Assembly: GCA_016165875.1 (NCBI GenBank)
Contig: JABBOT010000080.1
Location: 32,490,299 to 32,554,298, forward strand
From: Acanthopleura granulata
Lineage: Eukaryota; Mollusca; Polyplacophora; Chitonida; Chitonidae
Reading direction: 5' to 3'
DNA: 64,000 bases
Part shown: piece after piece, positions 13,001 through 21,894 of the stretch
Numbering within the stretch: the stretch's first letter is position 1
How the letters are laid out: each line of letters opens with the position of its first letter
Position numbers and translations under genes: made by a program
Notes under the pieces: generated by a model
Told to the model about the DNA's origin: nothing
Database searches by the model: none
The model's input: only the letters and a program-made list of their open reading frames with translations

Positions 13001-16000
13001 TAAATCTTTCCATCCAATGTCCAAGGCAAACTGAAAACTCACTCATAAATACTGCGCCACATGCCATGTACACATATACACACAACACTCACCAGACCAG
13101 CACACTGAGGAAATAAAAGAGTTCTAGGGTGTGCTTAAACCAGTGTTATCTATTCTGTGTTATCTCTATAGTCTCCAGGCCATGCAGTCAATATATAGTG
13201 AAACATGTGGCAGCCTAATCCCATACTATGCATGTACATGTATATGTAGACTTTAGCAACTGGCTGATCTGAGCCACTTCATAGATGCCTGTAGAAGTGG
13301 TAGGTTGGCAGAGTAGCTGTAGGGAATTGGTACAACTACTGGACTCAGACATATCATCCCTTCCCAGTTAGGCATTACTCTGAAACTGTATCCACTTTAG
13401 TAAAAATAATCAGCCTACCAGGAAATGAAAATCATTACTGTTTTCACTTTTGACTGTCTGCATGCACATCATACGTGCAAGCATGTACTGTCAGATTTTG
13501 ATTTATTTCATATCTATATATCTGTTTTTGGTTTTTTTTTTAGCCTTGCTCAAGAAAATTTCATGTATATGATATCGGCCAGAATTACATGTATGGTGGG
13601 AGGAAACCAGGCAGAGCCCAGGAGAAACTCAAGGCCATGCGTAGGTTGCTGACAGATCTTCCCACCTACGTTTGGATAGGAAACCAATATCAGCTGTACT
13701 TGGAACTCACGACGATTGCATTGGTAAGAGGCTCCGCGGCCATTATGCTGCAGTAGTGCACTAGCCTCCTCGGCCAGAAGCCCCTCAATCCCCCTCCGCA
13801 CTCCACTCGTGTAACCATTTCCTGGTTCTAAGTGATGTTTCCTTACTACAATATTGTTGTAATACTGCAGATGTGGCATAAATCAGTAATGCAGTAATCT
13901 GTTCACTCAATCATTCATTCCAAATGGAATTCCACTTTTCCAGTTTTACAACACTGATTCATCATGGCAGTATTTAGGCTTACATAAAACTACCAGCAGA
14001 TTATCATTATATTTGCAAACCTACCCAAACAAATAATTCAGAGGATTGATCTAATCCCCTTAAACTGGTTTTCCAGATTCTATACACCATGGTTCAGTGT
14101 CCACTCTTTGTTCAAATTGGCCTATTTTAAGATGGTTTAGAGTACAAGCGATGTCACTGTCTTCTTGTAATGTCACATTCTGAAGCCTGGGTATTGACTA
14201 CTGATATTATGCATCAGACTTCGTCATCAATGATAACAATGTCCTGCTGAAACAAGAATTTGAAGATTAGGGATCTAAAAGTTTAAATAAGATAATATCA
14301 TAACGTCAAAGTGACCAATATATACCTGACATCAGACACACTGATGTGAAATTCAATGCAGTTGTTGTTGGACTGGATTCCTTTTTTTTTTTTTTTTTTT
14401 TTTTTTTGGCTGTTCCTTTTCATGCTTCTACCCACTACGTACATTACCAATACGACATACTTCAGGAGAATGCAACTGTATGTACATGTACCTGGGCTCA
14501 GTGAAGTGTGAACTGTTGAATTTTAGATATACCCAGGTAAATGGATTTACTGATCAGTAATGCATGGACAAGTACAATGTGTATCTTTGTCATCAAGGGG
14601 CAGGATTGATTTATTTATTTATTTGATTGGTGTTTTACGTCGTACACAAGAATATTTCACTTATATGACGGCGGCCAGCGGCATGGTAGGAGGGAACTGG
14701 ATAGAGCCCATGCATGCATGTACTCAGTCAGATTTTGATTTATTTCACATGTATTTATCAGATTGGTGTTTTTTAGCCTTGCTCAAGAGAATTTCACATA
14801 TACGACGTCAGCCAGCATTACATGTATGGTGGGAGGAAACCAGACAGAGCCCAGAAGACACCCACGACCATTCGCAGGTTGCTGGCAGAATTTCCATTAA
14901 GGCCAAAGAGGAAGCCAGCATGAGCTGGACTTGAACTCACAGCGACTGCATTGGTGGGAGGCTTCTAAGTCATTACACTGCGTTAGCGTACTAACCAAGT
15001 GAGCCACAGAGGCCCCTCAAGGGATATGAGGTATATGAAATAAACAAACAGATTATCCAGCACATGTGCAACAAAAACATCTAACTTCAAAGGGCAATCC
15101 TGTACAAACAGCAGGCAACTTGTTCTTATTCATGCATGACACAACAGCAACTCTCTTTTGCAGCTGTAACAGTGCCAATTGACACATGTATTAACAAGTT
15201 TATGCTACGGGCCTTGCATAAGTCTGCCATGGCAACCATGTTGATACATGCAATCATACCTGTACATATATATATTTTGCCCACAGACAACACGCAACAC
15301 TGGTCAGGTCAGGTTACCTTAATTCTTCTAATTATCTGGACACCTGGTATGCCCCTTTTAGCCAATGTACATTTAACTGTAATAGGATAACAGTTTCTGT
15401 TACTCACATGGTTAAACCATCTAATGAACAACACATCTACATCTTTACTTTGCTGAAAAACTAGGAAAGAAAGACATTTTTTTTCTTTCAGAACTAGTGA
15501 TACCTGTCCCAAAAATTACAAAAATTAGGGCAGCCTAAGGTTCTGATATGACAAGTCAAATAGTATGCCATATTATCCATATCTCCCAGCACTCTTCTAC
15601 CAAATACTCAGCCACCTACTGCTTATTACTGACCCCTCTCTAGCTGAGACTTATCTCACTTGACATCCAGTCTCTACTAAATGCACTCTTGGAAATCCAT
15701 TAACATTTGGGAGAACTAGACTAAGTATAGCACTATTTCCATTCCCCTACCCATCCCCAACCCTAATCAAAGCAATACATGTTTTTCAATGGTAATGGTA
15801 GTGAATGCCAGACATTCACAAAATAAATACAAGTATTTCAACAGATACTGTTTCCATGTAACCTAAATATCCCACTCAAAGTTTTACCTTTAAACATATT
15901 AATAAAAACAATAATAATTCTCGATTGGGGTTTAATGCAGTATCAATACTGAAGAACATTTCACTTTATACACTGTGGTCGTCAGATTTATGAGCTATTT

Positions 16001-19000
16001 AATACATCAATGTACTTTGTACATTAAGCCTCCATATAATCGATTAAATGTAAATTTTTTACCGAACTCCATCTGAAAAATGCTAAGACTCATTTTTTTT
16101 TTTGCATGCCAAAGGTGTGCAAAAAAGGGAAAAACTCAATTTTTCAAGCTTTTCATCATACTGGGGGCATAAAACTCAATTTTTATGCTTTCTGGCAGGG
16201 ATATTCAATACCCTGTTGGTATGACTTTCTACCAAGTTAAAGTATAATATGTAGACCTAATCATATCCAGTGGTATAACACTGTACAGTATTGGGTATTA
16301 TGCCACAACCTTACAAGACTTAATATTAAAACTTATTTACTCGGGATATTAAACTGTAGCTTATTGCCTTAGTAGAAAAAAAAGCCTCTCTCAATGAGTC
16401 CCTGTAGCCCAAAAGGCAGGTCTAAATAGTCGCCTTCCTGAAACCATTTATTTCACTAGAGATCTGACCAGGGTTTGTACAGAGAAATGTGAATAAAAAT
16501 CCAGAAGTTTCCCACGGCCAGAATGAAAGGAAAGATTTTAAGTTTTGTAATCACCCGTAATGACTTAGGCTGAGGCCTATCACATACTTTTACCTCACAT
16601 ATTTTCTTAATCTTAAAGTACTTTTCTTTAATCCTATGTTTCCTTTAAATTTTACCATTCTGCTCTAATTTGTGTCAGAAATTTTAGTTTAGCCTTCACA
16701 GTTATATTATTGATAAATTAATATATATATATATTAATAACAATCAGGCTACACTTATAGGCTACCAGAAGGCCGATGTTCTACTTGGATATGTTTGTCA
16801 AAAACACTGTATATTACACTTTTTCAATAAAATCTTTATTTCAACATCTTGCATTAACTACTTTTCCCCTGCCAAATTCATCACCACTTTGAACTGCTGT
16901 TCACCGTGGCAGAATCATTGAACGCTGTGCTAGGCAACTTCACTTTCGGTTACCACAAATATCAGACTTGACTTTGGGATAACTAAAAAAGTCACACGAA
17001 GTAACTGTATCTTATGTTAATTGATGGTTCACATTCATTACGTTAATTATGTTTCGACGTAGTCGATGTTAAATGTGAGTCATAATTCTTGGCAAGAAAA
17101 ACTGCTAGAGACATGTTTGAGTCAAATCTGAATTTCATTCTTTTTTTTCTAAAGCCCAGGCTTTTTCACGTTCGGGGTATGGTTTTTGATTGGTTTCAGT
17201 TTTAAATGGCGCAAAGCATGGTGTTATGGTTTTCAGAGTTAATGATCAATTAATTTTGTTCATCAGGTAAAAATAATACTGTGTGTTTCAAATTGAAGCC
17301 AGGCAATGTTCTCCTTAGACAGAAAGGCAGATATTGACTAAGGTATTTTCATTTCATCGATGTTATGAAACTGCCACATGATTCTTGGGGTTATCTACCG
17401 TCATACTGCTAGGCTACATGGCCAAACAATAGCAGTGGAACGGTGGACTTGTTGAACTACTGTCAAATATACTGTACTAAACTCTATCCTGAATGAAATT
17501 TCTTATTACCCTGCTGATTTGAAGTTGACATCTTCACAATACTACCTTCAAATACACCTACAAGTAGCGCCATCTAGGACGTCATTTTAATACAGCTTAA
17601 ATTCAACTTAACCTCTGTTTTGTTTTTCAAGCGCTATATACTACCAAGGGCAATAATGGAATGAATGAATGCTTATTGTTTAATGCCCTACTCAAGAATA
17701 TTTCACTTATACGAAGGCGGTGTCTCCTTGGTGCAGGACGGATATCTGGTGCTGCCTCACCGAGACGACTTACCGAAGACACCCAACAAGCCCCCTCACC
17801 CAGTCACATTATACTGACACTGGGCGGACCAGTCCACCCTCTATCCTCTTATTGCTGAGCATCTAGCGAGGAAGCAGGATGTACCATTTTTTAAAGTCTT
17901 TGGTATGACCCGACCCTGGTTTGAACCCAGATCTCCTCGTCCGAAAGCTGACGCTCTACCAACTGCGCTATCCAGGCGGTGGCCAATAATGGAAGCCTAC
18001 ACACCATCAATGTTGGCTACACAATGGTCCAGTTCATTGTTAAAGCCCAAGAAAGGTATGTGGTTAAGCCTAGGTATCGGAAATTGGATCATGTCAGCAT
18101 ATAACTGCTGCAGACGCTGGATAAATGATGCAGTTTTAGACATTGCAAAACTCTTGGTGGTGGTTGTACAGGTTATTTCAGATGACTGAAAAAACTCAAT
18201 TTTCCCCATGTGCCACAGAACCTAGTACCTCCAAATAACCAAAAAACTAAAATTATTTTTTAAGAAAACTCAATTTCAAAACATGCCAAAAACTCAATTT
18301 GCACTTGTTTCTCATCGGGGTATGCGCAATGAGGAAGTGTCTTCAAAAAAAAAAGCCCTGATATTGGTAAAATGAAACAACAGTATATGAATCAGTATAT
18401 ATAATACATACATAGTAAAAGGAGTACATGTGTCGAAGGGCTCAATGATATTTGCATTGGAAAATCAATGTCGTATATGTATCTCAAGTTGCTGTCAAAT
18501 AATTAAACTGAAAGTGAAATAGACATGAATCAGAAGACATGATAAGTAATCATCAAACAATAGAACTCGTGCAAAAAAAGCTCAATGTCTTCAGCAGCCC
18601 ATCTAATTACTCAAAAAGAAGGAAAAAAACTTCAATAACTAGATTCGAACCGCTACCTCGGGAGGCTACACACTTGTCACTATAACGATCAATTAAGCTT
18701 TCGGCTTATTTTGTCTCATCAAAGTCCAGCTGCCACTGCCACTTATTCCATGGCAATCTTAGATACTGGACTTGGCAATATGCTGGCTTGCTAGCCATTC
18801 CGAATTTACTGTTACTTTCATTTGATCGTTGTTTATCATGCCACTGCGGCGAACGTGCTGACTGGCTTGCTCAACTCACCTTGGAGAGCTATCAGCTGCA
18901 CTGGTAGAGATTGAGGAAATCCACGGGCACCAAACGGGGAAATATGAATGTCTTCGGGGGTGCTGGAGTCCGAATCAGGCGAGCTCGTGCCCCTGGCAGC

Positions 19001-19204
19001 CCCGTTACTAGTCGGTATATTCAGTGAGTTTGTATGTGGACTATTACCCGTCTGAAAGCTGCCCAAGCTTCTTGCACGAGCTCTCGAACTGCTGGATCCG
19101 CCAGGCCCTCCAACTGCAATGTCAGCCCCACCGCCACTAGGACCAGCGCCACTGCCCGAATATGTCCGCATTCGCGGTGCTGGGGTGCTCGGTTTGCCAC
19201 CCAT
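2188..19204 (-). CDS. ZNRF2: ZNRF1/ZNRF2-like E3 ubiquitin ligase, four coding exons
   Basis: Membrane-associated RING E3 ligase. The spliced CDS joins 19204-18880, 8647-8552, 4727-4622 and 2245-2188: 585 nt, 194 residues, against about 227 (ZNRF1) and 242 (ZNRF2) in human. Phases match at all three junctions. The start MGGK is a typical N-myristoylation signal and is followed by a Ser/Gly-rich, low-complexity region with RTYSGS and RSLGS stretches that recall ZNRF2. Residues 112-131 form a C2HC finger (C112, C115, H127, C131). Residues 151-191 form the RING, with C151, C154, C169, C171, H174, C177, C188 and H191, ending CPEHPQD. Family knowledge: these ligases sit on endosomes, lysosomes and plasma membrane, and vertebrate ZNRF2 affects Na/K-ATPase and amino-acid activation of mTORC1. 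ZNRF2 fits better than ZNRF1 in exon 1, but one invertebrate gene may be co-orthologous to both. A 25-codon upstream ORF may limit translation. Confidence 0.95.
2968..3190 (-). mobile_element. MITE-like dispersed element, copy 1
   Basis: Matches the reverse complement of 29,020-29,290 over most of its length. Shared blocks include AAGGCCATCCTTAAA, a GGGCCCTAC-type block, and an end with a CTGTTTGTTG motif. No ORF is present. The short length, the similar inverted ends and the lack of coding suggest a MITE, though no target-site duplication was established. Confidence 0.5.
4052..4080. repeat. (TA)n microsatellite
   Basis: A perfect alternating TA run of about 29 bp in ZNRF intron 3. Confidence 0.95.
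4622..4727 (-). CDS. ZNRF2: ZNRF-like exon 3 (RING, first part)
   Basis: Encodes E(141)DVLTEDKGECVICFDDLQQ and then GDTIARLPCLCIYHKG, the zinc-ligand core of the RING. The acceptor has two AGs two bases apart (AACAG|AG|GATG). Only the first keeps the frame with exon 2. The donor is AAAGG|GTAAGT. FDDL stands where vertebrate members have LEEL, a conservative change. Confidence 0.95.
7148..7396 (-). mobile_element. tRNA-derived SINE (family 1), full-length-like
   Basis: The minus strand begins with a tRNA-like head and ends in an AAATAAATC-type tail. Core words shared with other copies in the window are GGTGGGAGGAAACCAGG, GGAAGCCAGCATGAGCTGG and ACTTGAACTCACAGCGACC. It lies in ZNRF intron 2, on the same strand as the gene. 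Confidence 0.85.
8358..8519. repeat. Interrupted (TG)n array with CTGCAGGG spacers
   Basis: Runs of TG of shrinking length are separated by CTGCAGGG (once CTGCATGG), so a compound unit is itself tandemly repeated about seven times. On the gene strand it reads as CA repeats starting about 30 nt after the donor of ZNRF exon 2. Short cysteine/valine and threonine/histidine open frames across it are artefacts of the repeat. Confidence 0.9.
8552..8647 (-). CDS. ZNRF2: ZNRF-like exon 2 (C2HC zinc finger)
   Basis: Encodes GIKCPVCSKF at its start and CLTKPRISYN at its end, closely matching the finger of vertebrate ZNRF1/2. Acceptor TTTTGCAG|GTATA, donor AATG|GTAAGC. The exon is 96 nt long, so skipping it would keep the frame and delete exactly the zinc finger. 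An interrupted CA repeat begins about 30 nt inside the next intron. Confidence 0.95.
9611..9842 (+). repeat. Old direct repeat, copy 1 (uninterrupted)
   Basis: Aligns to 10,638-11,034. Shared blocks are GGGTCCAA..ATTTGGC, GAGTGGATAATA.TGCCA, CTTTGGATACAACTG and ATTTACTACATAAATAGTAAG. Both copies lie in ZNRF intron 1, about 1 kb apart, in the same orientation. Confidence 0.75.
10638..11034 (+). repeat. Old direct repeat, copy 2 (split by about 216 bp)
   Basis: Second copy of the 9,611-9,842 repeat. Alignment breaks after TGGATACAACTG and resumes at AAATTTACTACATAAATAGT near 10,990. The extra segment between holds a C13 run (10,792-10,804) and a perfect 10-bp inverted repeat. It may be an insertion, or the first copy may carry a deletion. 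Confidence 0.7.
10927..10947. repeat. Perfect 10-bp inverted repeat
   Basis: TGGTGGTATG, one central C, then CATACCACCA. It sits inside the extra segment of the split repeat copy. It could extrude as a cruciform or be a remnant of an element end; nothing shows which. Confidence 0.85.
11165..11335 (+). repeat. 170-bp dispersed repeat, copy 1
   Basis: Matches 31,845-32,010 (same strand) and 27,475-27,645 (opposite strand) with many differences. Shared blocks include TTCAAC, GTATATTCTGAG, a TTACACTTTTTCGTGAAGCCC-like word, and TTTTTGTCTCCAAAAT. No significant ORF is shared by the three copies. Confidence 0.65.
13490..13786 (-). mobile_element. SINE family 1, diverged copy
   Basis: Shares GGTGGGAGGAAACCAGGCAGAGCC and the other core words with the remaining family-1 copies. 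With the copy at 14,726 it has a private variant: TTTTTTAGCCTTGCTCAAG in place of the usual TTTTACG..CTCAAG, and ATTACATGTATGGTGGG. Head at the right, so minus orientation. Confidence 0.8.
14382..14407. repeat. T26 homopolymer
   Basis: Uninterrupted run of 26 T in ZNRF intron 1; on the gene strand it is A26. No SINE body adjoins it. Confidence 0.95.
14603..14711 (-). mobile_element. SINE family 1, truncated tail fragment
   Basis: Contains the TTTATTTATTTATTTGATTGG tail and the GGCGGCCAGCGGCATGGTAGGAGG core, then stops at GATAGAGCCCATGCATG, where a second copy follows within about 20 bp. Probably cut by that second insertion or by the rearrangement that brought it. Confidence 0.75.
14726..15017 (-). 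mobile_element. SINE family 1, near full-length
   Basis: Runs from a GATTTTGATTTATTTCA tail to the head ending GTGAGCCACAGAGGCCCC. It carries the same private variant as the copy at 13,490, and the two also share GTACT..GTCAGATTTTG just outside the core. Confidence 0.85.
17656..17984 (-). mobile_element. tRNA-derived SINE, different family, with clear tRNA head
   Basis: On the minus strand the head starts near 17,984 with GGATAGCGCAGTTGGTAGAG (box A) and continues to GGTTCAAACC (box B) about 40 nt on. The body differs from family 1, but the tail shares CTCAAGAATATTTCACTTATACG-type sequence, so heads and tails have been mixed between families. The acceptor stem does not pair, so it is not a working tRNA gene. 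Confidence 0.8.
18880..19204 (-). CDS. ZNRF2: ZNRF-like exon 1 (start codon, myristoylation signal)
   Basis: Encodes residues 1-108 plus one base of codon 109. The ATG has G at -3 and G at +4, a good context. The donor reads CCAAG|GTGAGT, near the metazoan consensus. The open frame runs 44 nt further into the intron, but the following exons fit only if splicing occurs here. The exon is clearly richer in G+C and CpG than its surroundings, as expected for a first exon by a promoter. Confidence 0.93.
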
Positions 19205-19243
19205 TTCAACCTTAACGAAAGGGGACTCCTAAAAACCACAGTC

Positions 19244-19321
19244 TCACCGTATTAAAATGTCACAAGCACACTGTTCCTTAATAAACTTCTTCGACACAGA
19301 GCAAAAGTTATCGTCCGCCAT
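19244..19321 (-). other. Upstream ORF, 25 codons, in the ZNRF leader
   Basis: ATG GCG GAC begins in good context (G at +4) and runs to TGA, 39 nt before the ZNRF start and in the same frame. The peptide starts MADDNFCSV. The stop sits inside ACG|GTGAGA, which resembles a splice donor, so this could instead be the first coding exon of another isoform or gene. I recognise no family. Confidence 0.45.
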
Positions 19322-19400
19322 GATGTCTTCCTTGTTTTGCATCAACCTCGGGACCAACACAAAATATGACGTCTTCCACCACGTGATGCTGTGTTACGTT
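19322..19400 (-). promoter_or_regulatory. Probable ZNRF promoter: CRE, E-box, YY1-like ATGGCGG
   Basis: Contains ATGACGTC (19,366-19,373) and CACGTG (19,380-19,385, in the wider form CCACGTGA). A YY1-like ATGGCGGA overlaps the upstream ORF start at about 19,314-19,321. The area is CpG-rich against AT-rich surroundings. CCACGTGA matches seven of eight bases of the TFEB/MITF core TCACGTGA. Transcription start not determined. Confidence 0.5.
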
Positions 19401-20271
19401 TCGATCGACTGAGGCCTGGTGTGTGGTGTCTGAAATATGTTTCCTGTTTGTATAATTCTGTTTACTTGCCTTGTAGTTGAATCAAAGCACCACTAGCTTT
19501 ATAGTTTAATGTTAGACGTGGTTTTTATACATTTGTACGCACTGCTGGTGTCAGCGAATACCACCAAAGTGACCTATATTTTAACCAATGACGACTAGCT
19601 TGAGCGGCTACACAGACACACACGCAGTTTCCGCGAATCTTTTACTCTTCAATGTCTAGACCCTCTTTTCGCGCCTCCTGAGAACATTCTTAATATACTG
19701 GAATAACAAACACCTGCATGAGAACAAAGACAACATCCAGCCCCGCGCGAAACTATCGAGGCGACATTCTCAATAACCCATAGTACATGTACTGAGAAAA
19801 TTTCAGAGTTAACGAAATATATATATAAATATATATATTAAATTAATACATGTATGTACACACTCAGGTTCATTAACTTCAAAATGAAAACTTTATGTTT
19901 TGGCGACTTTGTCAATTTTCATGGGGCTCTCAGTTTAAGTTGGGAAGAGCTCTTCCCAGATGCATAAGAATGATTCAGAGTCATGTAAAAATGCTGCAAC
20001 TGAAAAACATTCAATTAATTGCATGGTACTAATTAAACATTTAATTATTACACACATCTATCATATTACACGTAGCATGAGATAAACTCATGCAGATATA
20101 CTAGATCTTTACTATACTAGATGTTTATGTGAACTGGCCTGACCATGGTTGCTTTCGCTTTGTTAGTGAACTTTACAGACTGTAACATGTACATGTAGAA
20201 GCTAGGGCTTGCCAAGCCCAACTAATGACATATATCTATGCCGGTATTAATTTCAACCCGAGAGTTCCATT
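19401..20271. other. Divergent intergenic region, left part
   Basis: AT-rich, with TATA-rich stretches near 19,815-19,850. A single TTACACGTAGCATGAGA word near 20,066 recurs in the tandem repeat just to the right. No gene seen. Confidence 0.5.
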
Positions 20272-20427
20272 ATGAAAAAGTTAACACCAACATCCAAACG
20301 ATTTTAAAACCTTTATATTACACGTAGCATGAAAAAGTTAACATCAACATCCAAACGACTTTAAAACATTATATTACACGTAGCATGAGAAAGTTAACAT
20401 CAACATCCAAACGATTTTAAAACATTA
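20272..20427 (+). repeat. Short tandem repeat, about 56 bp, nearly three copies
   Basis: The unit runs AAAAAGTTAACATCAACATC, then CAAACGATTTTAAAACATTA, then TATTACACGTAGCATG. Copies differ by a few bases. It lies between two divergently transcribed genes. Confidence 0.9.
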
Positions 20428-20851
20428 TAGATAGGTTAAATACATGGAATACGTGACGTAAATGCACCGGATCGAGATATATAGTAACATAAATGTTTAA
20501 TATATAAATATATAAACGTATTAACTCTGAAGGGCTGTGATTACGTACACCATCACATACATAATCCCCCCACAGAGCCATCGTACATGTGCGTACATAT
20601 GTTGATCAAAAATCATATGGGCTTGTATTTGTATAGCCCGCCTGTTACAGATATAATGTTGCCTTCTCCAACAAAATCTCACTTAGGAATTACTGTTGTT
20701 AGGACACGTTTGTTATGATAAGTCAAACTTAAAACCAGGGCCGTAAATTAAACACAGACAATAAAGACAGACACGTGTTGTTGCATCTGTCTTCTGTGAC
20801 CCAATTCCATTGACCTAGTTATGAGAACGAGACTGGCTCTGGTCAGCTGAG

Positions 20852-21139
20852 CTACCCTCGGTGAATGTAGCGAGATTTAACGATGACATCATTCTGAAGT
20901 TTCTTACCAGTACATTTACATAGTTTTATAGAGAATGTCGATCCAGTCCCAAGATTATGACACTTCTCAGACAGATGACGAAACCACTCAGCTTTTGCAG
21001 AATGTCGTTGAAAAGACTGGGGTTCACGTAAAAATAGTACAACAAACAGGTCCTCTCTCTTGATTTTATCCAACCACTTGAACCAACGGGGCGTACAATA
21101 CAACAACAACACATCAAAACAAACGTACAATTTGGTCAT
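20852..21139 (-). CDS. Unrecognised 95-residue open frame
   Basis: Open frame from ATG at 21,139 to a stop at 20,852. It begins MTKLYVCFDVLLLY and has a basic, cysteine-bearing C-terminal half. Composition looks less AT-driven than most chance frames here. It lies between the two named genes, upstream of SLC38 on the opposite strand. I recognise no domain and cannot exclude chance. Confidence 0.2.
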   Translation of the reverse strand: MTKLYVCFDVLLLYCTPRWFKWLDKIKREDLFVVLFLREPQSFQRHSAKAEWFRHLSEKCHNLGTGSTFSIKLCKCTGKKLQNDVIVKSRYIHRG

Positions 21140-21536
21140 CAAGTTTAAAGAAGCGCAAATGTTTACTGTCCTATATGAAAGCTATGGTATTAGAAACTGT
21201 AGGAATGTTTATTGGTTTTGTTTTTACGTATGATGTCCGGAAATCAAAGGTTTATAGGCATACATTATACCTCGCGTTCGGTTCAAAACTGACGGACATG
21301 GTTACATGTATAGCATGGATCGAGGTGTTTGCCATTCCATCGTGAGGACAGATGAGGTGGCGCTGTTCGGTTCAAAACTGGCGTTTGTGTTGGTAGATTC
21401 CCCTGCTCTCAATGCTTGTGTGACTTTTACGGCAACGAGCAGTCATTTAAGCACTTCTTGGAGTTTGCGCCATCCAATGGTTGGTGAAGACCACTTGTCC
21501 TTCACCACAGTTGTGGGAATGTTCATCATTATATAA

Positions 21537-21645
21537 CTTGCCCAAAGTTAGTTCTTTATCTCAGGCATTCTTGTTTCCTCACCCATAAAACTCCCCGCCA
21601 TCTTCAGAAGAAGTGAAAAAATTGAAAAAAGACATAAATTGCGAA
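21537..21645 (+). mobile_element. SINE family 2 fragment
   Basis: Shares CTTGCCCAAAG, CTCAGGCATTC, GTTTCCTC.CCCATAAAACT and AAGTGAAAAA with copies at 23,030 and 28,170. Head missing. It lies just upstream of the candidate first SLC38 exon. Confidence 0.55.
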
Positions 21646-21833
21646 TTTCCTAATTATTATAAATTCCAAACAGGACATTCTGTTTTCTACTTTGTATATA
21701 TATCTATCAGAAGTGGAAAGGCCATACTTCATGGGTCATCATACATACAGTGAAACACCAACTGTGGAATATACTGAAAATTTCCAAAAATTTTTACTTG
21801 TGCAAAATGGTTTGGTGCATATTAAGTACATGT

Positions 21834-21894
21834 ATGAGAGAAAGACTTCATGTCTCATACCAGGATGATGTAGCTGGCGGTCCAAAACTACCAG
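21834..21894 (+). CDS. SLC38A7: Candidate first coding exon of the SLC38A7-like gene
   Basis: ATG AGA GAA to CCA G, 61 nt, joins exon 2 in the right phase to give ..KLPGTSWYAS. The donor CCAG|GTAGTC is weak. An AG at TCATACCAG|GATGATG could instead start a 31-nt internal exon here. The following 201-nt intron is open in the same frame. The start assignment is therefore provisional. Confidence 0.4.

Larger units (their letters stand above)
8648..18879 (-). other. ZNRF intron 1 (10.2 kb), repeat-rich
   Basis: Holds three minus-oriented SINE loci near 13.5, 14.6-15.0 and 17.7-18.0 kb, a T26 run at 14,382-14,407, the paired repeats at 9,611-11,034 and one copy of a 170-bp dispersed repeat at 11,165. 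Recurring AAAACTCAATTT motifs occur near 16.1 and 18.2 kb. Splice ends are GTGAGT and TTTTGCAG. I found no further conserved exon. Confidence 0.75.

Noticed and set aside
13550..13879. 109-codon minus-strand frame
   Set aside because: Most of it runs through a SINE copy.
14560..14934. 124-codon plus-strand frame
   Set aside because: Composed of two adjacent SINE copies read in antisense.
17905..17984. Functional tRNA gene on the minus strand
   Set aside because: Box A and box B are good but the acceptor stem does not pair, and the sequence continues into a SINE body.
19021..19255. Frames opposite or overlapping ZNRF exon 1
   Set aside because: Shadows of a G+C-rich coding exon; only the minus-strand frame from 19,204 matches a family and splices in phase.
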